From Asaia bogorensis (GTDB lineage Bacteria > Pseudomonadota > Alphaproteobacteria > Acetobacterales > Acetobacteraceae): a stretch of 15,290 nucleotides of DNA. Below are positions 6,306 through 15,023 of the stretch, piece after piece (within the stretch, counting starts at the first letter, position 1; every line of letters begins with the position of its first letter). The position numbers and the translations under genes were made by a program. A model generated the notes under the pieces. It worked only from the letters and a program-made list of their open reading frames with translations, did no database searches and was not told where the DNA came from. The DNA lies in contig CAMBXJ010000043.1 in assembly GCA_945871455.1 (NCBI GenBank), forward strand, positions 1-15,290, in the 5' to 3' direction.

Positions 6306-7649
6306 CTACTTGAAACCGTCCAATTCGTGCTTGGCCCAGGCGATCACCTGCGGAATGGTCTGCCCGGTGCGCAGACGCGCCAGCATGGAGGGCATCACAC
6401 CGCGGCTGTAGATCTGCACGCCGATTTCGGGTGGCGCCGGAGCACCGGCGATGGCCGCCACCGCGTCATGGAACGGACGGGCCGGATAGGAATACAGCGT
6501 GCCCTTGGGCGGACCGATGTCGCCCCAGACCGGGAAGTCCAGCATATTGCGGTAGGGCGGCACGTCGAACCCGTCGGAGGCGATCACCCGCTCCTCGACG
6601 GCCTGGCGTTGCATCAGATGGGCGACCAGTTCTTTCGCCGCCGACTGGTTCTGCGCGAAGGACCAGATGCCCCAGAACCAGGGGCCGGCCGGTGTGAAAC
6701 GTCCCTTCGGCCCTTTCGGCGCCGGAAACGACCAGCAATCCTCGGCGATCGCCGGCGCATCCCGCTTCGCCACCGCCCAGGCCGAGGGCGGGTTCCAGAT
6801 CAACGCCGACTTGCCCGAAATCAGGGCGCGGTTGTTCGACGCATCGTCGTAACTGGCGGCGTCCGCCGGAAGATACCGCACCAGCCTGGACGCATGCTCC
6901 AACGCCTGCTTCATGGCATCGGAGTCGAGCATCACCTCGCCCTTGGCATTCACCAGTTCGGCGCCGTAGGCCCGGAACAGGGACCCGATGGTGTCCACGG
7001 AATCCACCGTCGTGCCCAGCCCGATCGCAAACGGAACGCCCGCCTTGTGGCAGGCTTCGGCCGCGCGCAGATGCGCATCCCAGGTCCAGGCATCGGCTTC
7101 CACCGTCTGGCGCGGTTCCGGCGGATACATCGCGCGCACATCCAGCCCGGCGTGCTGCTGCAACAGGCTGATCCGGCCGCAAGGCCCTTTGTAGTTGGAG
7201 CCGACGGTGCTCGGGACGGCACGCCACAACCCTTTGAATTTCCCGAGATAGGAACTGACCTCGTTCACCTCTCCGGCATGGGCGGTGATCGACTTCACCA
7301 GGTCGTCGACCGGGGCCAGGACCTCGACATGGTTTTGTATCTCCCAGTCGCGGAAGGTGAGCAGGTCGTGCCCCTTCTTGGCCTGCGCCTGGGCCGCCCC
7401 GGTCAACATCAACTTGCCACCGACCGAGGTGATGAAGTCGATCTCGGCTTCCACCTTGTTTTTCTCGGCCCACGCCATGACCTGCGCACGCAATGTGACG
7501 TTGGCCTTGGGAACCCAATGATCCCAAAATCCGATGGAGATTTTTCCGGCGGCTCCGGCGGTACGGATATGGACCAGCGGCAGGGCGGTTGCGGCTGTCG
7601 CTGCTTTCAGGATCTGTCTGCGACTCGGTCCCTTCTTGGCGGTGGGCAT
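6306..7649 (-). CDS. Tat-exported extracellular solute-binding protein (ABC type, family 1)
   Basis: A 447-residue periplasmic binding protein resembling the sugar/glycerol-phosphate class (SBP_bac_1). It starts MPTAKKGPSRRQILKAATA: the twin-arginine motif S-R-R-Q-I-L-K (residues 9-15), a moderately hydrophobic segment, and a likely cleavage after AGAA (about 34) indicate export in folded form by the Tat pathway. Mature-domain features include ISIGFWDHWVP, the GHDLLTF strand, LAPVDDLV, YKGPCGRISLLQQ, NNRALISGKSALIWNPPSAW and a C-terminal helical region. GGGAGA about nine bases upstream supports the start at 7649. No ABC permease or ATPase gene lies on either side, so its transporter is elsewhere or it has a sensing role. 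It is convergent with the MFS gene. Ligand cannot be predicted from sequence. Confidence 0.88.
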   Translation of the reverse strand: MPTAKKGPSRRQILKAATAATALPLVHIRTAGAAGKISIGFWDHWVPKANVTLRAQVMAWAEKNKVEAEIDFITSVGGKLMLTGAAQAQAKKGHDLLTFRDWEIQNHVEVLAPVDDLVKSITAHAGEVNEVSSYLGKFKGLWRAVPSTVGSNYKGPCGRISLLQQHAGLDVRAMYPPEPRQTVEADAWTWDAHLRAAEACHKAGVPFAIGLGTTVDSVDTIGSLFRAYGAELVNAKGEVMLDSDAMKQALEHASRLVRYLPADAASYDDASNNRALISGKSALIWNPPSAWAVAKRDAPAIAEDCWSFPAPKGPKGRFTPAGPWFWGIWSFAQNQSAAKELVAHLMQRQAVEERVIASDGFDVPPYRNMLDFPVWGDIGPPKGTLYSYPARPFHDAVAAIAGAPAPPEIGVQIYSRGVMPSMLARLRTGQTIPQVIAWAKHELDGFK

Positions 7650-7739
7650 TCCGGTGTCTCCCTTATCCGGCGCTTTGGCCGGTTGTTGTTGTTATTCGAG
7701 GCGGTTGACCGTCCAACGCGACCGGATCGACTTCACCAT

Positions 7740-7785
7740 GATCGAAAGCAACCAATCGCTGGGCGTTATCGCCACGATCGAAAGC
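7740..7785. repeat. Pair of 10-bp direct repeats upstream of the binding-protein gene
   Basis: GATCGAAAGC occurs at 7740-7749 and again at 7776-7785, 36 bases apart, within the 240-base gap between the ferritin-like gene and the solute-binding protein gene. The spacing is close to whole helical turns, so paired binding sites for a regulator are possible. Chance duplication is not excluded. Confidence 0.3.
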
Positions 7786-7889
7786 TAAGCGGTCGCTCGG
7801 CCAGGGGGCAAGCGATTTCCTGACGCAAGCAACACTCGCCGCCGCCCCAAGATACGCTCGGTCGTCGGGGGGTGTGCGGGAAGCGACCG

Positions 7890-8711
7890 CTACGCCGCGA
7901 TGTAGCGGGCGTACCGCTTTTGGCGCCACTGCAACAGGCGCCACCCCAGTTGCGCGGATATGTCCGAAAGGCGCCCCCGAGGCGGCAGACCAATCGCCTT
8001 CAGGACCATGCCGGTGCCGCGTTCTATGTGCCGGAAACGATAAAACGCCATGGCCCGCGCCATATAGGCGGCGGTGCACCGTTCGTGATGGTAGGGCGCC
8101 GACTCGGCCTGGTTACCGCAGTGGTAGGCAAAGGCGAGTTCGTCGTCCTCGCTTTCGCCAATCCGGCCCAGGGCAATTCGCATGCGCCCCATCAGGCCGA
8201 TTTTCTCACGCTCCAGGTAACGGCGCATGTGATCGTAGAACAGTTTGTAGTGGCGGTACTCGTCGGCGGAAATCTGCTTGCAAATCTGCTTCAGCACGGG
8301 TTCGTCGGCCGCCTCCGACAAGGCGGTGTAGTAGGATGATGTGCCGGTTTCCACCATGCAGCGGGCGATCAACTCCCCGGTGCGGGACCCGCGGATCGAT
8401 GCGGTGGCATTGGTCTGGACCGAGTAGCCTGCCTTGTAGCGGGCGAACGCGGCCTCATAGTCCCAGGTCGGATCGGCCAGCATCGCCCAGCGGCCGAGCG
8501 CGTCGCCGTGCTGGACTTCTTCATTGGCCCAGAGGTCGGCGGCCTGGCGGAAGTCGGGGTCGTCGGCGAACACGCCGTTCAGATAGGTGGCGTAGTCGCG
8601 GCCGTTCCGTTCCACCATCGCGGCCGCCTTGACCAGGGGCACCAATTCCGGGTCGACCCGCGTTGGGTCGAACTGGTGCCAGGCAACCTCTTCAATCCGC
8701 CAGTGCTTCAT
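7890..8711 (-). CDS. Ferritin-like diiron protein
   Basis: A 273-residue helical protein carrying a complete carboxylate-bridged diiron ligand pattern: E34 (VERNGRDY), E65-x-x-H68 (NEEVQHGDALGRW), E121 (VETGTSSYY) and E151-x-x-H154 (ADEYRHYKLFY). This E / ExxH / E / ExxH arrangement is shared by ferritin-like proteins, rubrerythrins and soluble acyl-ACP desaturases; NEEVQHGDALGRW recalls the desaturase motif EENRHG. It could be an oxidase, oxygenase or desaturase-like enzyme; the sequence does not decide. No transmembrane segment or Cys-rich rubredoxin domain is present; the C-terminus is basic (RQKRYARYIAA). I prefer ATG 8711 over a TTG at 8747 that lacks a ribosome binding site, though the site before 8711 is also weak. 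It lies between, and co-oriented with, the second LLM monooxygenase and the binding protein, separated from both by over 200 bases. Confidence 0.82.
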   Translation of the reverse strand: MKHWRIEEVAWHQFDPTRVDPELVPLVKAAAMVERNGRDYATYLNGVFADDPDFRQAADLWANEEVQHGDALGRWAMLADPTWDYEAAFARYKAGYSVQTNATASIRGSRTGELIARCMVETGTSSYYTALSEAADEPVLKQICKQISADEYRHYKLFYDHMRRYLEREKIGLMGRMRIALGRIGESEDDELAFAYHCGNQAESAPYHHERCTAAYMARAMAFYRFRHIERGTGMVLKAIGLPPRGRLSDISAQLGWRLLQWRQKRYARYIAA

Positions 8712-8872
8712 GAGTCCGTCCGCTGCTGCCGTCTGCCTTGGGATCAAGTTCTATTGGACCATATAGCTCAAATTGCGGCCGTGGGCAGGGGGAGGGTTTG
8801 GGCCATGTCTGACTCTCACGGGCAGGTTGGCACAGGCAGATTGGTCTTGCCGGCGCACCCGCCGGCGAAATG

Positions 8873-8918
8873 AGCCGCGTCGGACGGTCGGTAGCGCATT
8901 TGCGATTCCGACGCGGCT
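8873..8918 (-). terminator. 12-bp perfect stem hairpin downstream of LLM monooxygenase
   Basis: AGCCGCGTCGGA (8873-8884) and TCCGACGCGGCT (8907-8918) are perfect reverse complements; the 22-base loop contains a smaller CGCA-TT-TGCG hairpin. It begins 12 bases after the stop of the minus-strand LLM gene, as expected of a terminator for that gene. On the minus strand it is followed by only a short T stretch (CATTTCG). Confidence 0.55.
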
Positions 8919-8929
8919 TACCAGGCCCC

Positions 8930-10141
8930 TTACCGCAGCGGGTCGATATCCCGCGCGCCCAGCGTCCGCGCCCGCAGCACTTCCTCATCCGGGGCCGCCG
9001 CGCCGAAATCGGTGAAGGCGCGCCGGACCGCGTCCACCGTGCCGCCGAACACCTGCTTGCGGTTTTCCCGCGCCCAGGCGTTGGACGCCGCGATCGGTTC
9101 CAGGGAGCCCTGGAACGCCGGCATCACATAGCGGGCGAACAGTTCGTAGCTGCGCATCGTCTGTTCGCGCGTCGCCCATTCATGCGCGCGGAACAGGATG
9201 CCGCCGAAGCCGCCCTGGCTGTAGCCCTGCATCCGCTTGATGCCCTTGATCACGGTTTCGGGCGAACCCACCAGGGTCGTGCCCATCTTCACCCCATCGC
9301 TCAGCGGATCGTCGGCGCGACCGGGCGGGCGGCCCAACGTGTCCTCAAAGTATGTCAGGGTTTCGTTGCGCTCGCCCTTGCGGACTTCGTTCAGCGCCTG
9401 TTCGTCGTCCTCGGCCAGATGGGCGCTGACCACGACGCGCCACTTCTTGCGGTCCATGGTCTTGCCGTTCTTGGCGGCGGTGTCCTCGGCGATCTGCCAC
9501 TGGCTGGCCAGGGCTTCCGGCCCGCCCGGCAGTCCGGCGCCGATCGACAGCACGCCCAGGCCGTGCCGGCCCGCCGCGATCATGCCGAACGGGGTGATGG
9601 TGGAGGCCACGGCGATGTCGAAATGCGGGTCGCTGTAGGGCGCCAGATGCAGGCGCGCGTCCTGCATCTCGAACCAGTCGGTCTTCATGGTGACCGGCTC
9701 TTCCATCTTCAGCAGCGCCATGATGGCATCCATCGATTCCAGCATGCGCGGGCGCTGGGTGGCGGGTTGGATGCCCAGCATATACGCGTCCGAGGTCAGC
9801 GCGCCGGGCCCGCACCCCAGCATGGCGCGTCCCCGGGTCATGTGATCGAGCTGCACCCAACGCTGCGCCACCATGAACGGATGGTGATAGGGCAGGCTGG
9901 TGACGCCCGATCCAAGCTTGATGTGCTTGGTCTTTTCCGCCGCGGCGGCGATGATCAGTTCCGGCAGCGCGATCAGTTCCCAGCCGGCGGAATGGTGCTC
10001 CCCGATCCAGGCTTCGTCGTAGCCGAGGTGATCCAGCCATTGCAGCAGTTCGATATCCCGGTCGATCGCCAGAGTCGGGTTCTCGCCCAGCCGGTGGAAG
10101 GGGGCGAGAAAGATTCCGAACTTCAAACCGCGATGGGCCAT
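8930..10141 (-). CDS. LLM class flavin-dependent monooxygenase (bacterial luciferase-like)
   Basis: A 403-residue member of the bacterial luciferase-like family, using FMNH2 and oxygen supplied by a separate reductase. Conserved features are LKFGIFLAPFH at the N-terminus, the characteristic WIGEHHSAGWE (about 45-55, E48-H49-H50) and LGSGVTSLPYHHPFMVAQRWVQLDHMTRGR (about 77-106). GCGPGAL, RMLESMDAIMALL, and a C-terminal GSPETVIKGIKRMQ (TIM-barrel strand 8 region) follow. Length and the GEHH block resemble limonene 1,2-monooxygenase and related long-chain members, but the substrate is not determinable. GGAG about nine bases upstream of 10141 supports the start. It is only distantly similar to the other LLM protein in this window, so this is not a recent duplication. 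Divergent from the SDR dehydrogenase across 249 bases, which suggests joint use, for example oxygenation and alcohol oxidation of one substrate; that is inference. Confidence 0.9.
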   Translation of the reverse strand: MAHRGLKFGIFLAPFHRLGENPTLAIDRDIELLQWLDHLGYDEAWIGEHHSAGWELIALPELIIAAAAEKTKHIKLGSGVTSLPYHHPFMVAQRWVQLDHMTRGRAMLGCGPGALTSDAYMLGIQPATQRPRMLESMDAIMALLKMEEPVTMKTDWFEMQDARLHLAPYSDPHFDIAVASTITPFGMIAAGRHGLGVLSIGAGLPGGPEALASQWQIAEDTAAKNGKTMDRKKWRVVVSAHLAEDDEQALNEVRKGERNETLTYFEDTLGRPPGRADDPLSDGVKMGTTLVGSPETVIKGIKRMQGYSQGGFGGILFRAHEWATREQTMRSYELFARYVMPAFQGSLEPIAASNAWARENRKQVFGGTVDAVRRAFTDFGAAAPDEEVLRARTLGARDIDPLR

Positions 10142-10236
10142 CTTCGCAACTCCGTCAGTGGGCGGGCACGCTGCTCGCTATTCACGTTCCTATCGTGCGC
10201 CGAACGGCGGCGGTCGCCAAGACGGGAGCATCGCAA

Positions 10237-10272
10237 TGGGGCATCCCAGTGGGGCATCCCAGTGGGGATCAG
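10237..10272. repeat. Short tandem repeat, 13-bp unit
   Basis: Two exact copies of TGGGGCATCCCAG (10237-10249 and 10250-10262) are followed by a degenerate third (TGGGGATCAG, 10263-10272). Each unit contains the near-palindrome TGGGGCATCCCA. It lies in the divergent gap between the LLM monooxygenase and SDR genes, so it could be a cluster of protein binding sites or simple slippage. Confidence 0.55.
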
Positions 10273-10313
10273 AGTGGAACACCCCCGGGGGCCGCCGCGG
10301 CGCCTGCGATTGA

Positions 10314-10331
10314 GGCTACCCGACGGTAGCC
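10314..10331. promoter_or_regulatory. Perfect inverted repeat upstream of SDR gene, candidate operator
   Basis: GGCTACC-CGAC-GGTAGCC is a perfect 7-bp inverted repeat with a 4-base centre, ending 59 bases before the SDR start. Position and symmetry suit a dimeric repressor site, but a transcript hairpin is also possible. No regulator gene is adjacent. Confidence 0.35.
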
Positions 10332-10390
10332 AACTGGGACCCATCGTGGCAGCTTATGGCCTTGTTGATAACAACACGAGGGAACGCGAC

Positions 10391-11143
10391 ATGCGTCTCG
10401 AAAACAAGGTCGCCATCGTCACCGGCGCGGCGTCCGGCATGGGGGCCGCCACCGCGCGCCGCTTCGCCAAGGAAGGTGCCAAGGTCGTCGTCGCCGATAT
10501 GGCGGAAGCCGACGGCAACCAGGTTGTCGCCGATATCGTCAAGGCGGGCGGCACCGCCATGTTCATCGCCCTGAACGTGACCGACGAAGCCAACTGGGTC
10601 GCCCTGGCCGCTGCGACCGTGGCGAAATTCGCCAAGCTGGACATCCTGGTCAACAACGCCGGCATCAGTGGCAGCGCGGTCAACGACCTGCTGGAGACCG
10701 GCATCTGGGAACGTGTGATGGCGGTGAACGCCACCGGCGTGTTCCTGGGAACCGCGGCCTGCGTGCCTCATATGCAAAAGAGCGGCGGCGGATCGATCAT
10801 CAACATTTCCTCGATCTCGGGCGTTGTCGGTCAGACCATGGTGCACATGAGCTACAACGCGTCCAAGGGCGCGGTCCGCACCATGACCAAGTCCACGGCG
10901 GTGCAGTTCGGCAAGGACAATATCCGCTGCAACTCCGTGCATCCCGGCCTGATGCCGCCGATGCGGACATCGGGCGCCACCGCCGATCCCACCGTGCGTG
11001 CCAAGATGCTGAAAGCCGTGCCGCTGGGCCGCACCGGCGAAGTGGATGAGGTCGCCAACGCCACCTTGTTCCTGGCGTCGGACGAGGCGTCCTACATCAC
11101 CGGCACCGAGCTTTACGTGGATGGCGGCTACCTGGCGATGTAA
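10391..11143 (+). CDS. SDR family NAD(H)-dependent oxidoreductase
   Basis: Classical short-chain dehydrogenase/reductase of 250 residues, the family's usual length. Cofactor motif TGAASGMG (11-18), Asp36 at the end of strand 2 (VVVAD) predicting NAD over NADP preference, NNAG (88-91), N at the start of VNATG, catalytic Ser141 in NISSISG, Tyr155 and Lys159 in YNASK, and the C-terminal ITGTELYVDGGY are all present. It oxidises an alcohol or reduces a ketone; closest style is the 3-oxoacyl/hydroxysteroid or cyclohexanol dehydrogenase group, and substrate is not resolved. Start ATG 10391 has GAGGGAA about six bases upstream. The frame is open upstream as well, but that part is antisense to the LLM gene. 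Divergent from the LLM monooxygenase and convergent with the chemoreceptor. Confidence 0.93.
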   Translation: MRLENKVAIVTGAASGMGAATARRFAKEGAKVVVADMAEADGNQVVADIVKAGGTAMFIALNVTDEANWVALAAATVAKFAKLDILVNNAGISGSAVNDLLETGIWERVMAVNATGVFLGTAACVPHMQKSGGGSIINISSISGVVGQTMVHMSYNASKGAVRTMTKSTAVQFGKDNIRCNSVHPGLMPPMRTSGATADPTVRAKMLKAVPLGRTGEVDEVANATLFLASDEASYITGTELYVDGGYLAM

Positions 11144-11211
11144 CAGGACCACTTGACCGATAGACGGGCTGGCGTGACAGACAGGGCGCGCTAGCTCGTG
11201 CGACGGCTTCG

Positions 11212-13197
11212 TCAGGCTACCCGGGCATGTATGTCTCCATTGTCCGCCGCGCCCTTCTGCTGCGTGCGCAACCCGACCAGGAACTGATCAACATTCGTTG
11301 CGAGCGTGTTTGCCTGTGCCAACATTCCAAGTGCCGCCTGCCGCATGTCCTCCGACGATTTGTGGGTCGTTGTGGCATCTGACCGCACATCCTGGGTGAT
11401 TTCGGTGACTGAGCGGATGCTCTCCGCCGCACTGACGACGGCGTTCCTGATCTCGACCGTTGCGCGTTCCTGAAGCGATGCGGCGGTGCCGATCGAGGCG
11501 GTCGCCGCATGCATCTCTATCAGTCGGCTGGCAACATCTACCACGATATCGGCCATGTTGGCTGCCACGTCGCGCATCTCGCTGATTCGATCGCCGATCT
11601 CGCGCGTTGCCGTGCCGGTCTGGCCAGCCAGTTCCTTGACCTCGTGCGCAACGATGGCGAAGCCCTTGCCGGCTTCACCCGCCCTCGCGGCCTCGATTGT
11701 CGCATTCAACGCTAGCAAGTTGGTGCGGCGAGCAATCCCGTCGATCAAGGCCACAACACCGGACACCCGTTCCGTCGCCGCCGTGAGTGATGCGGCGAGG
11801 CTGCCAGCCCGCGCAATATCGCCAGTCAGGGCGGTCACCGCCTTGGTGCCACGCGTCACTTCTTGCCCTATCGTGTGGATATAGTCCGCCAACGCTTCTG
11901 CCGCGGCGGCAATCGATCGCCCCCGCATGCCAGTCTCGACCGCGGCCTCGCTTGCACTCGCCGACTGGGTGTCGGTCCTTTTCGCCAACTTCGACAACTC
12001 ATTCGCCATCGCCGACAACGCCGTCGCGGCTTCCGAAACCCCCACGATTTGAGCCTTGACGGCGTCATCGAAAGACTGCGTCAGCGATCCGATCATCCGG
12101 TCGTGATCGTCCCGAACCTTAGCCTGTCGATCGGCCTGTTCCCGTTCCAGAGCCTGCTTTTGCACCAATCCGTCGCGAAACCACGCGAATGCTTTGTACA
12201 ATCGACCGAATTCGTCGGATCGCGCGTCTGCCAGCAACGTCGCGGACATGTCGCCCTCGGCCAAACGCTGCGTCACCTCGGTCAGCCGTGTCAGGGGCAG
12301 GATGACCAAACGGCGCATCGCCAGAAGTACCAGGCAGAGAGACAGCACGAACAGGCCGCTGGAGACGCCGATCGCGACATTCCGTTCCGAAACCAGGGTA
12401 TCCACCCGCTGAGCAAGCAGCGCGTCAAGTAGAGCGAGGGCTTGACTGTCGAATACTGTCAGATGGTCGACAAACGCGCGGACGCCCTGGCGAACCTCCG
12501 CGCCCTGGCGCAGGCCGGAGACCAACGGGGCAAGGTCGTCGGAGAGCGAAGCATAGCGACGTCCCAGTTCCGCGGTCAGCGACTGAGCGTCACTGGTCGC
12601 AAGGGTGGCGGCTATAGATGCCGACAACCCCTCTACCGCCCCTGTCAGCGCACCTACGCCAATCAGAAATTGAGTCTTGGCCTCAATGCTCGCTGCCACA
12701 CCTGGTCCGGGTGCAAGGTCCGCGATGCGATCGAATATCTCCGGGATGCGGTTCAGCGTTACGTCCGTGAGATAATAGGTCGTCAGCACGTTATCGAGGA
12801 TAAGGTTGGAACTGTCGCCGACGCGGGTGATCAATGCGCGAAGCGCGGTTCGGGCCACACCCCATTGGTCTGGCGTGTTGGCGTCATGGAGCGCGGCAAG
12901 TGCGTCGTCGACCTGGGCGCTTAAATTCAGAGCCTTGCCGGCCTCGGCCGCAGCCCAGATGGATATCGAGATTTCGCTCGTTTGCCGAACGCCGGACAGT
13001 GTCCCGACCGCAAACGCCTTTTGCGCCGGCACCAGCGCGGCAAGCGTTCGGGCGCCGAGCAGTTCGCGGCTGGCAAAATCGATCGCCACTTGATGATGGC
13101 CAATCAGCAGCCAAAGCAAGTAAGCGGCGGGCAAGGCAAACGACAACGTCAATATCGATAGCTTTGCCGCGATGTTGAGGGACTTAAAAAAATTCAT
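11212..13197 (-). CDS. Methyl-accepting chemotaxis protein
   Basis: Inner-membrane chemoreceptor of 661 residues from ATG 13197. Order: short basic N-terminus, TM1 (about 13-33), helical periplasmic ligand-binding region of about 240 residues (34-272), TM2 (about 274-294), HAMP domain (about 295-345, with [19 protein letters not shown] and [10 protein letters not shown]), coiled-coil, and the signalling hairpin tip [27 protein letters not shown] (491-517) followed by [10 protein letters not shown]. The tip docks CheA/CheW. The usual Gln-Thr before NLLALNA is Arg-Thr. No CheB/CheR-docking pentapeptide (xWxxF) is visible at the C-terminus, so adaptation would rely on other receptors. An open frame continues 87 codons upstream to 13458, but those residues overlap the DMT gene region and lack membrane-protein character. 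No che genes are nearby, so it is an orphan receptor. Ligand unknown. Confidence 0.92.
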   Translation of the reverse strand: MNFFKSLNIAAKLSILTLSFALPAAYLLWLLIGHHQVAIDFASRELLGARTLAALVPAQKAFAVGTLSGVRQTSEISISIWAAAEAGKALNLSAQVDDALAALHDANTPDQWGVARTALRALITRVGDSSNLILDNVLTTYYLTDVTLNRIPEIFDRIADLAPGPGVAASIEAKTQFLIGVGALTGAVEGLSASIAATLATSDAQSLTAELGRRYASLSDDLAPLVSGLRQGAEVRQGVRAFVDHLTVFDSQALALLDALLAQRVDTLVSERNVAIGVSSGLFVLSLCLVLLAMRRLVILPLTRLTEVTQRLAEGDMSATLLADARSDEFGRLYKAFAWFRDGLVQKQALEREQADRQAKVRDDHDRMIGSLTQSFDDAVKAQIVGVSEAATALSAMANELSKLAKRTDTQSASASEAAVETGMRGRSIAAAAEALADYIHTIGQEVTRGTKAVTALTGDIARAGSLAASLTAATERVSGVVALIDGIARRTNLLALNATIEAARAGEAGKGFAIVAHEVKELAGQTGTATREIGDRISEMRDVAANMADIVVDVASRLIEMHAATASIGTAASLQERATVEIRNAVVSAAESIRSVTEITQDVRSDATTTHKSSEDMRQAALGMLAQANTLATNVDQFLVGLRTQQKGAADNGDIHARVA

Positions 13198-13357
13198 CGA
13201 ATATGTCTGCTGCTTTTCATCACCACGACAACATTGCAGGATATCGTGAACAATCTGTTTACGCTCGAACCAAAGTTCCCCGATCCACGCGGGCGGCCTT
13301 CCCGCACGCGCCCGGTCGTGGTCTACCGCCACCCACAGGGGACAGGGCCACGATCGA

Positions 13358-14269
13358 ATGTCAGCAACCGCGAACCACGCCCAACGCGGGACAAGCCTCG
13401 GCGCCCTCCTCATGTCCCTCTCCATGCTCGGCTTTGCCGCCATGGACGCGCTGTCCAAATTCCTGGTCGCCGACTATCCGATCGTCCAGACGCTATGGAT
13501 CCGCTACGTGGTCTATGCCGGGTTCGCCGTTATGGTGGCTCGCAAGGCCGGAGTGCGGCGCAAGGCGGTCAGTCGTCGCCCGTGGCTGCAAACCATACGC
13601 TCCCTGATCGCGGTGGTTGAAGGCGCGGTCTTCGTGCTGGCCTTTGCATACCTGCCATTGGCGGAAACCCACGCGGTCGCCGCGACATCGCCGCTGATCG
13701 TCATCGCATTGTCCGTCCCGCTGCTGCGGGAACGCGTCGGCCTGCATCGCTGGCTCGCGGTGGGGGCGGGTTTCGTTGGCGTGCTGCTGATCGTCCGCCC
13801 GGGGTTCGAGGAATTAACCTGGCCGCTGGCTCTGCCACTGGCAGGGGCGTTCCTGTGGGGGCTGTATCAGATCATGGTGCGGATGTGCGCGCGGGACGAT
13901 TCGCCGGAAACCACCTTGCTGTGGTCCGCGTTCGTCGGTCTGGCGGCGGTTTCGGTGGTCGCGCCGTTCTACTGGCGCACGCCGGACCTGCTTGCGGCAT
14001 CCCTGATGCTGGGGATCGGCGTGCTGGGCGCCCTGTCGCATTTCGCGCTGATCAAGGCATTGGAGTTCGCCGAAGCCAGCGCGGTGCAGCCCTATGGCTA
14101 CACGCTGCTGGTCTGGGCCGCGCTTCTGGGCGCGCTGGTGTTCGCGGACATTCCCGGCATCTGGACCATGATCGGCGGCGCGGTCGTGGTGTTGAGCGGC
14201 CTTTACACCTGGAACCAGGATCGCATGGCATCCCGCCGGTGGCGGTCCGCGCCAAATCCCGCCGAATAG
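13358..14269 (+). CDS. DMT superfamily transporter (EamA family)
   Basis: Drug/metabolite transporter of 303 residues with about ten membrane helices arranged as two EamA repeats (about 12-145 and 158-287). Family marks include [18 protein letters not shown] in helix 1, a basic loop [48 protein letters not shown] (end of repeat 1), LIVRPGFEE, and in repeat 2 [31 protein letters not shown] with the typical conserved Glu and Pro. Such proteins export amino acids, nucleotides or other metabolites; substrate unresolved. AGGG at about 11 bases upstream supports ATG 13358. It is divergent from the chemoreceptor and its stop is 7 bases from the convergent DUF1028 stop. Confidence 0.92.
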   Translation: MSATANHAQRGTSLGALLMSLSMLGFAAMDALSKFLVADYPIVQTLWIRYVVYAGFAVMVARKAGVRRKAVSRRPWLQTIRSLIAVVEGAVFVLAFAYLPLAETHAVAATSPLIVIALSVPLLRERVGLHRWLAVGAGFVGVLLIVRPGFEELTWPLALPLAGAFLWGLYQIMVRMCARDDSPETTLLWSAFVGLAAVSVVAPFYWRTPDLLAASLMLGIGVLGALSHFALIKALEFAEASAVQPYGYTLLVWAALLGALVFADIPGIWTMIGGAVVVLSGLYTWNQDRMASRRWRSAPNPAE

Positions 14270-14276
14270 GCCAGTT

Positions 14277-14951
14277 TCATGCCTCCGGGGTCCATTCGTG
14301 CCACGGCGGGACGCGCGGATCGCGCTGGCGCTGCACGTAGTAGGGGATGAACGGCCGATACGCCTCGAACACGCGACGTAGCTCGCCGACCGGTTCGTCG
14401 TGCTGGTCCACCCGCAGATCGATGCGGGCGAACTTGTCCTGGTCGTAGACCAACAGCGCCGCGGACACCTGACCGCCAACCTGGCCCCCGGCATCGCGGC
14501 CAGCCTCCAACGCCAGCAGCAGGCGTTCTTCGAACGGCATGCCGTCGGTTTCCACGAAGCGGCGACGCAGGCCTTCCAGGGTCTGCGGCCCCGGCAGCAC
14601 ATTGCCCAGGACAACGAACCCGTCATGCACCTGGTGTTCAGCCCATGCCGTGTTCGCGGTGCCCGTTCGCGCCGCGATCCCTCCGTCGTCGTCGATCACC
14701 GCAAGCTGCCGATGTTCCGGCCATGGATCGTTGCGGACCAGTGTGTCGACCACATTTTGCGCCTTATGCCCGTCCTGCAGCAGCCGCATGGCGAAATGCC
14801 CGAGACGGGCGTCGGCGCGTGACATGATCGCAACCACACCCGTATGAGCAGCGGCAAACGGCACCCGCGCCCCGACAGCGAAGGACCGCGTGGCGGTCGC
14901 GATGCCCAGCATGCGGGTGCGCGGACAGCGCGCCAGAATCGAGAATGTCAT
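14277..14951 (-). CDS. DUF1028 domain-containing protein
   Basis: A 224-residue protein that matches DUF1028 over nearly its full length: MTFSILARCPRTRMLGIATATRSFAVGARVPFA at the start, GVVAIMSRADARLG, LLQDG, RQLAVIDDDGGIAARTG, HDGFVVLGNVLPGPQTLE, and GRDAGGQVGGQVSAALLVY. The family resembles N-terminal nucleophile (Ntn) hydrolases in its T/S-F-S-I opening, so a processed or peptidase-like activity has been proposed, but no activity is established. Start ATG 14951 was chosen for the very strong GGGGAGGAG six bases upstream; an upstream ATG at 14984 would add 11 residues and overrides this site. No signal peptide is seen with this start. Neighbour genes do not reveal a role. Confidence 0.88.
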   Translation of the reverse strand: MTFSILARCPRTRMLGIATATRSFAVGARVPFAAAHTGVVAIMSRADARLGHFAMRLLQDGHKAQNVVDTLVRNDPWPEHRQLAVIDDDGGIAARTGTANTAWAEHQVHDGFVVLGNVLPGPQTLEGLRRRFVETDGMPFEERLLLALEAGRDAGGQVGGQVSAALLVYDQDKFARIDLRVDQHDEPVGELRRVFEAYRPFIPYYVQRQRDPRVPPWHEWTPEA

Positions 14952-15023
14952 GTGCGGCTCCTCCCCAGGATGGCCCACCGGCATGCTACGCGGGCTTGCA
15001 TGGGTGGGACAATGGTGAGGCCT

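Noticed and set aside
5163..7823. An 886-codon plus-strand open frame.
   Set aside because: It overlaps the MFS gene in another frame and is antisense to the binding-protein gene; no domain resemblance and typical GC-shadow composition.
8870..10390. Upstream extension of the SDR frame on the plus strand.
   Set aside because: Antisense to the LLM monooxygenase; the SDR fold starts exactly at 10391 with a good ribosome binding site.
13198..13458. N-terminal extension of the chemoreceptor to 13458.
   Set aside because: The extension overlaps the DMT start and lacks receptor features; [14 protein letters not shown] before TM1 is the typical receptor beginning.
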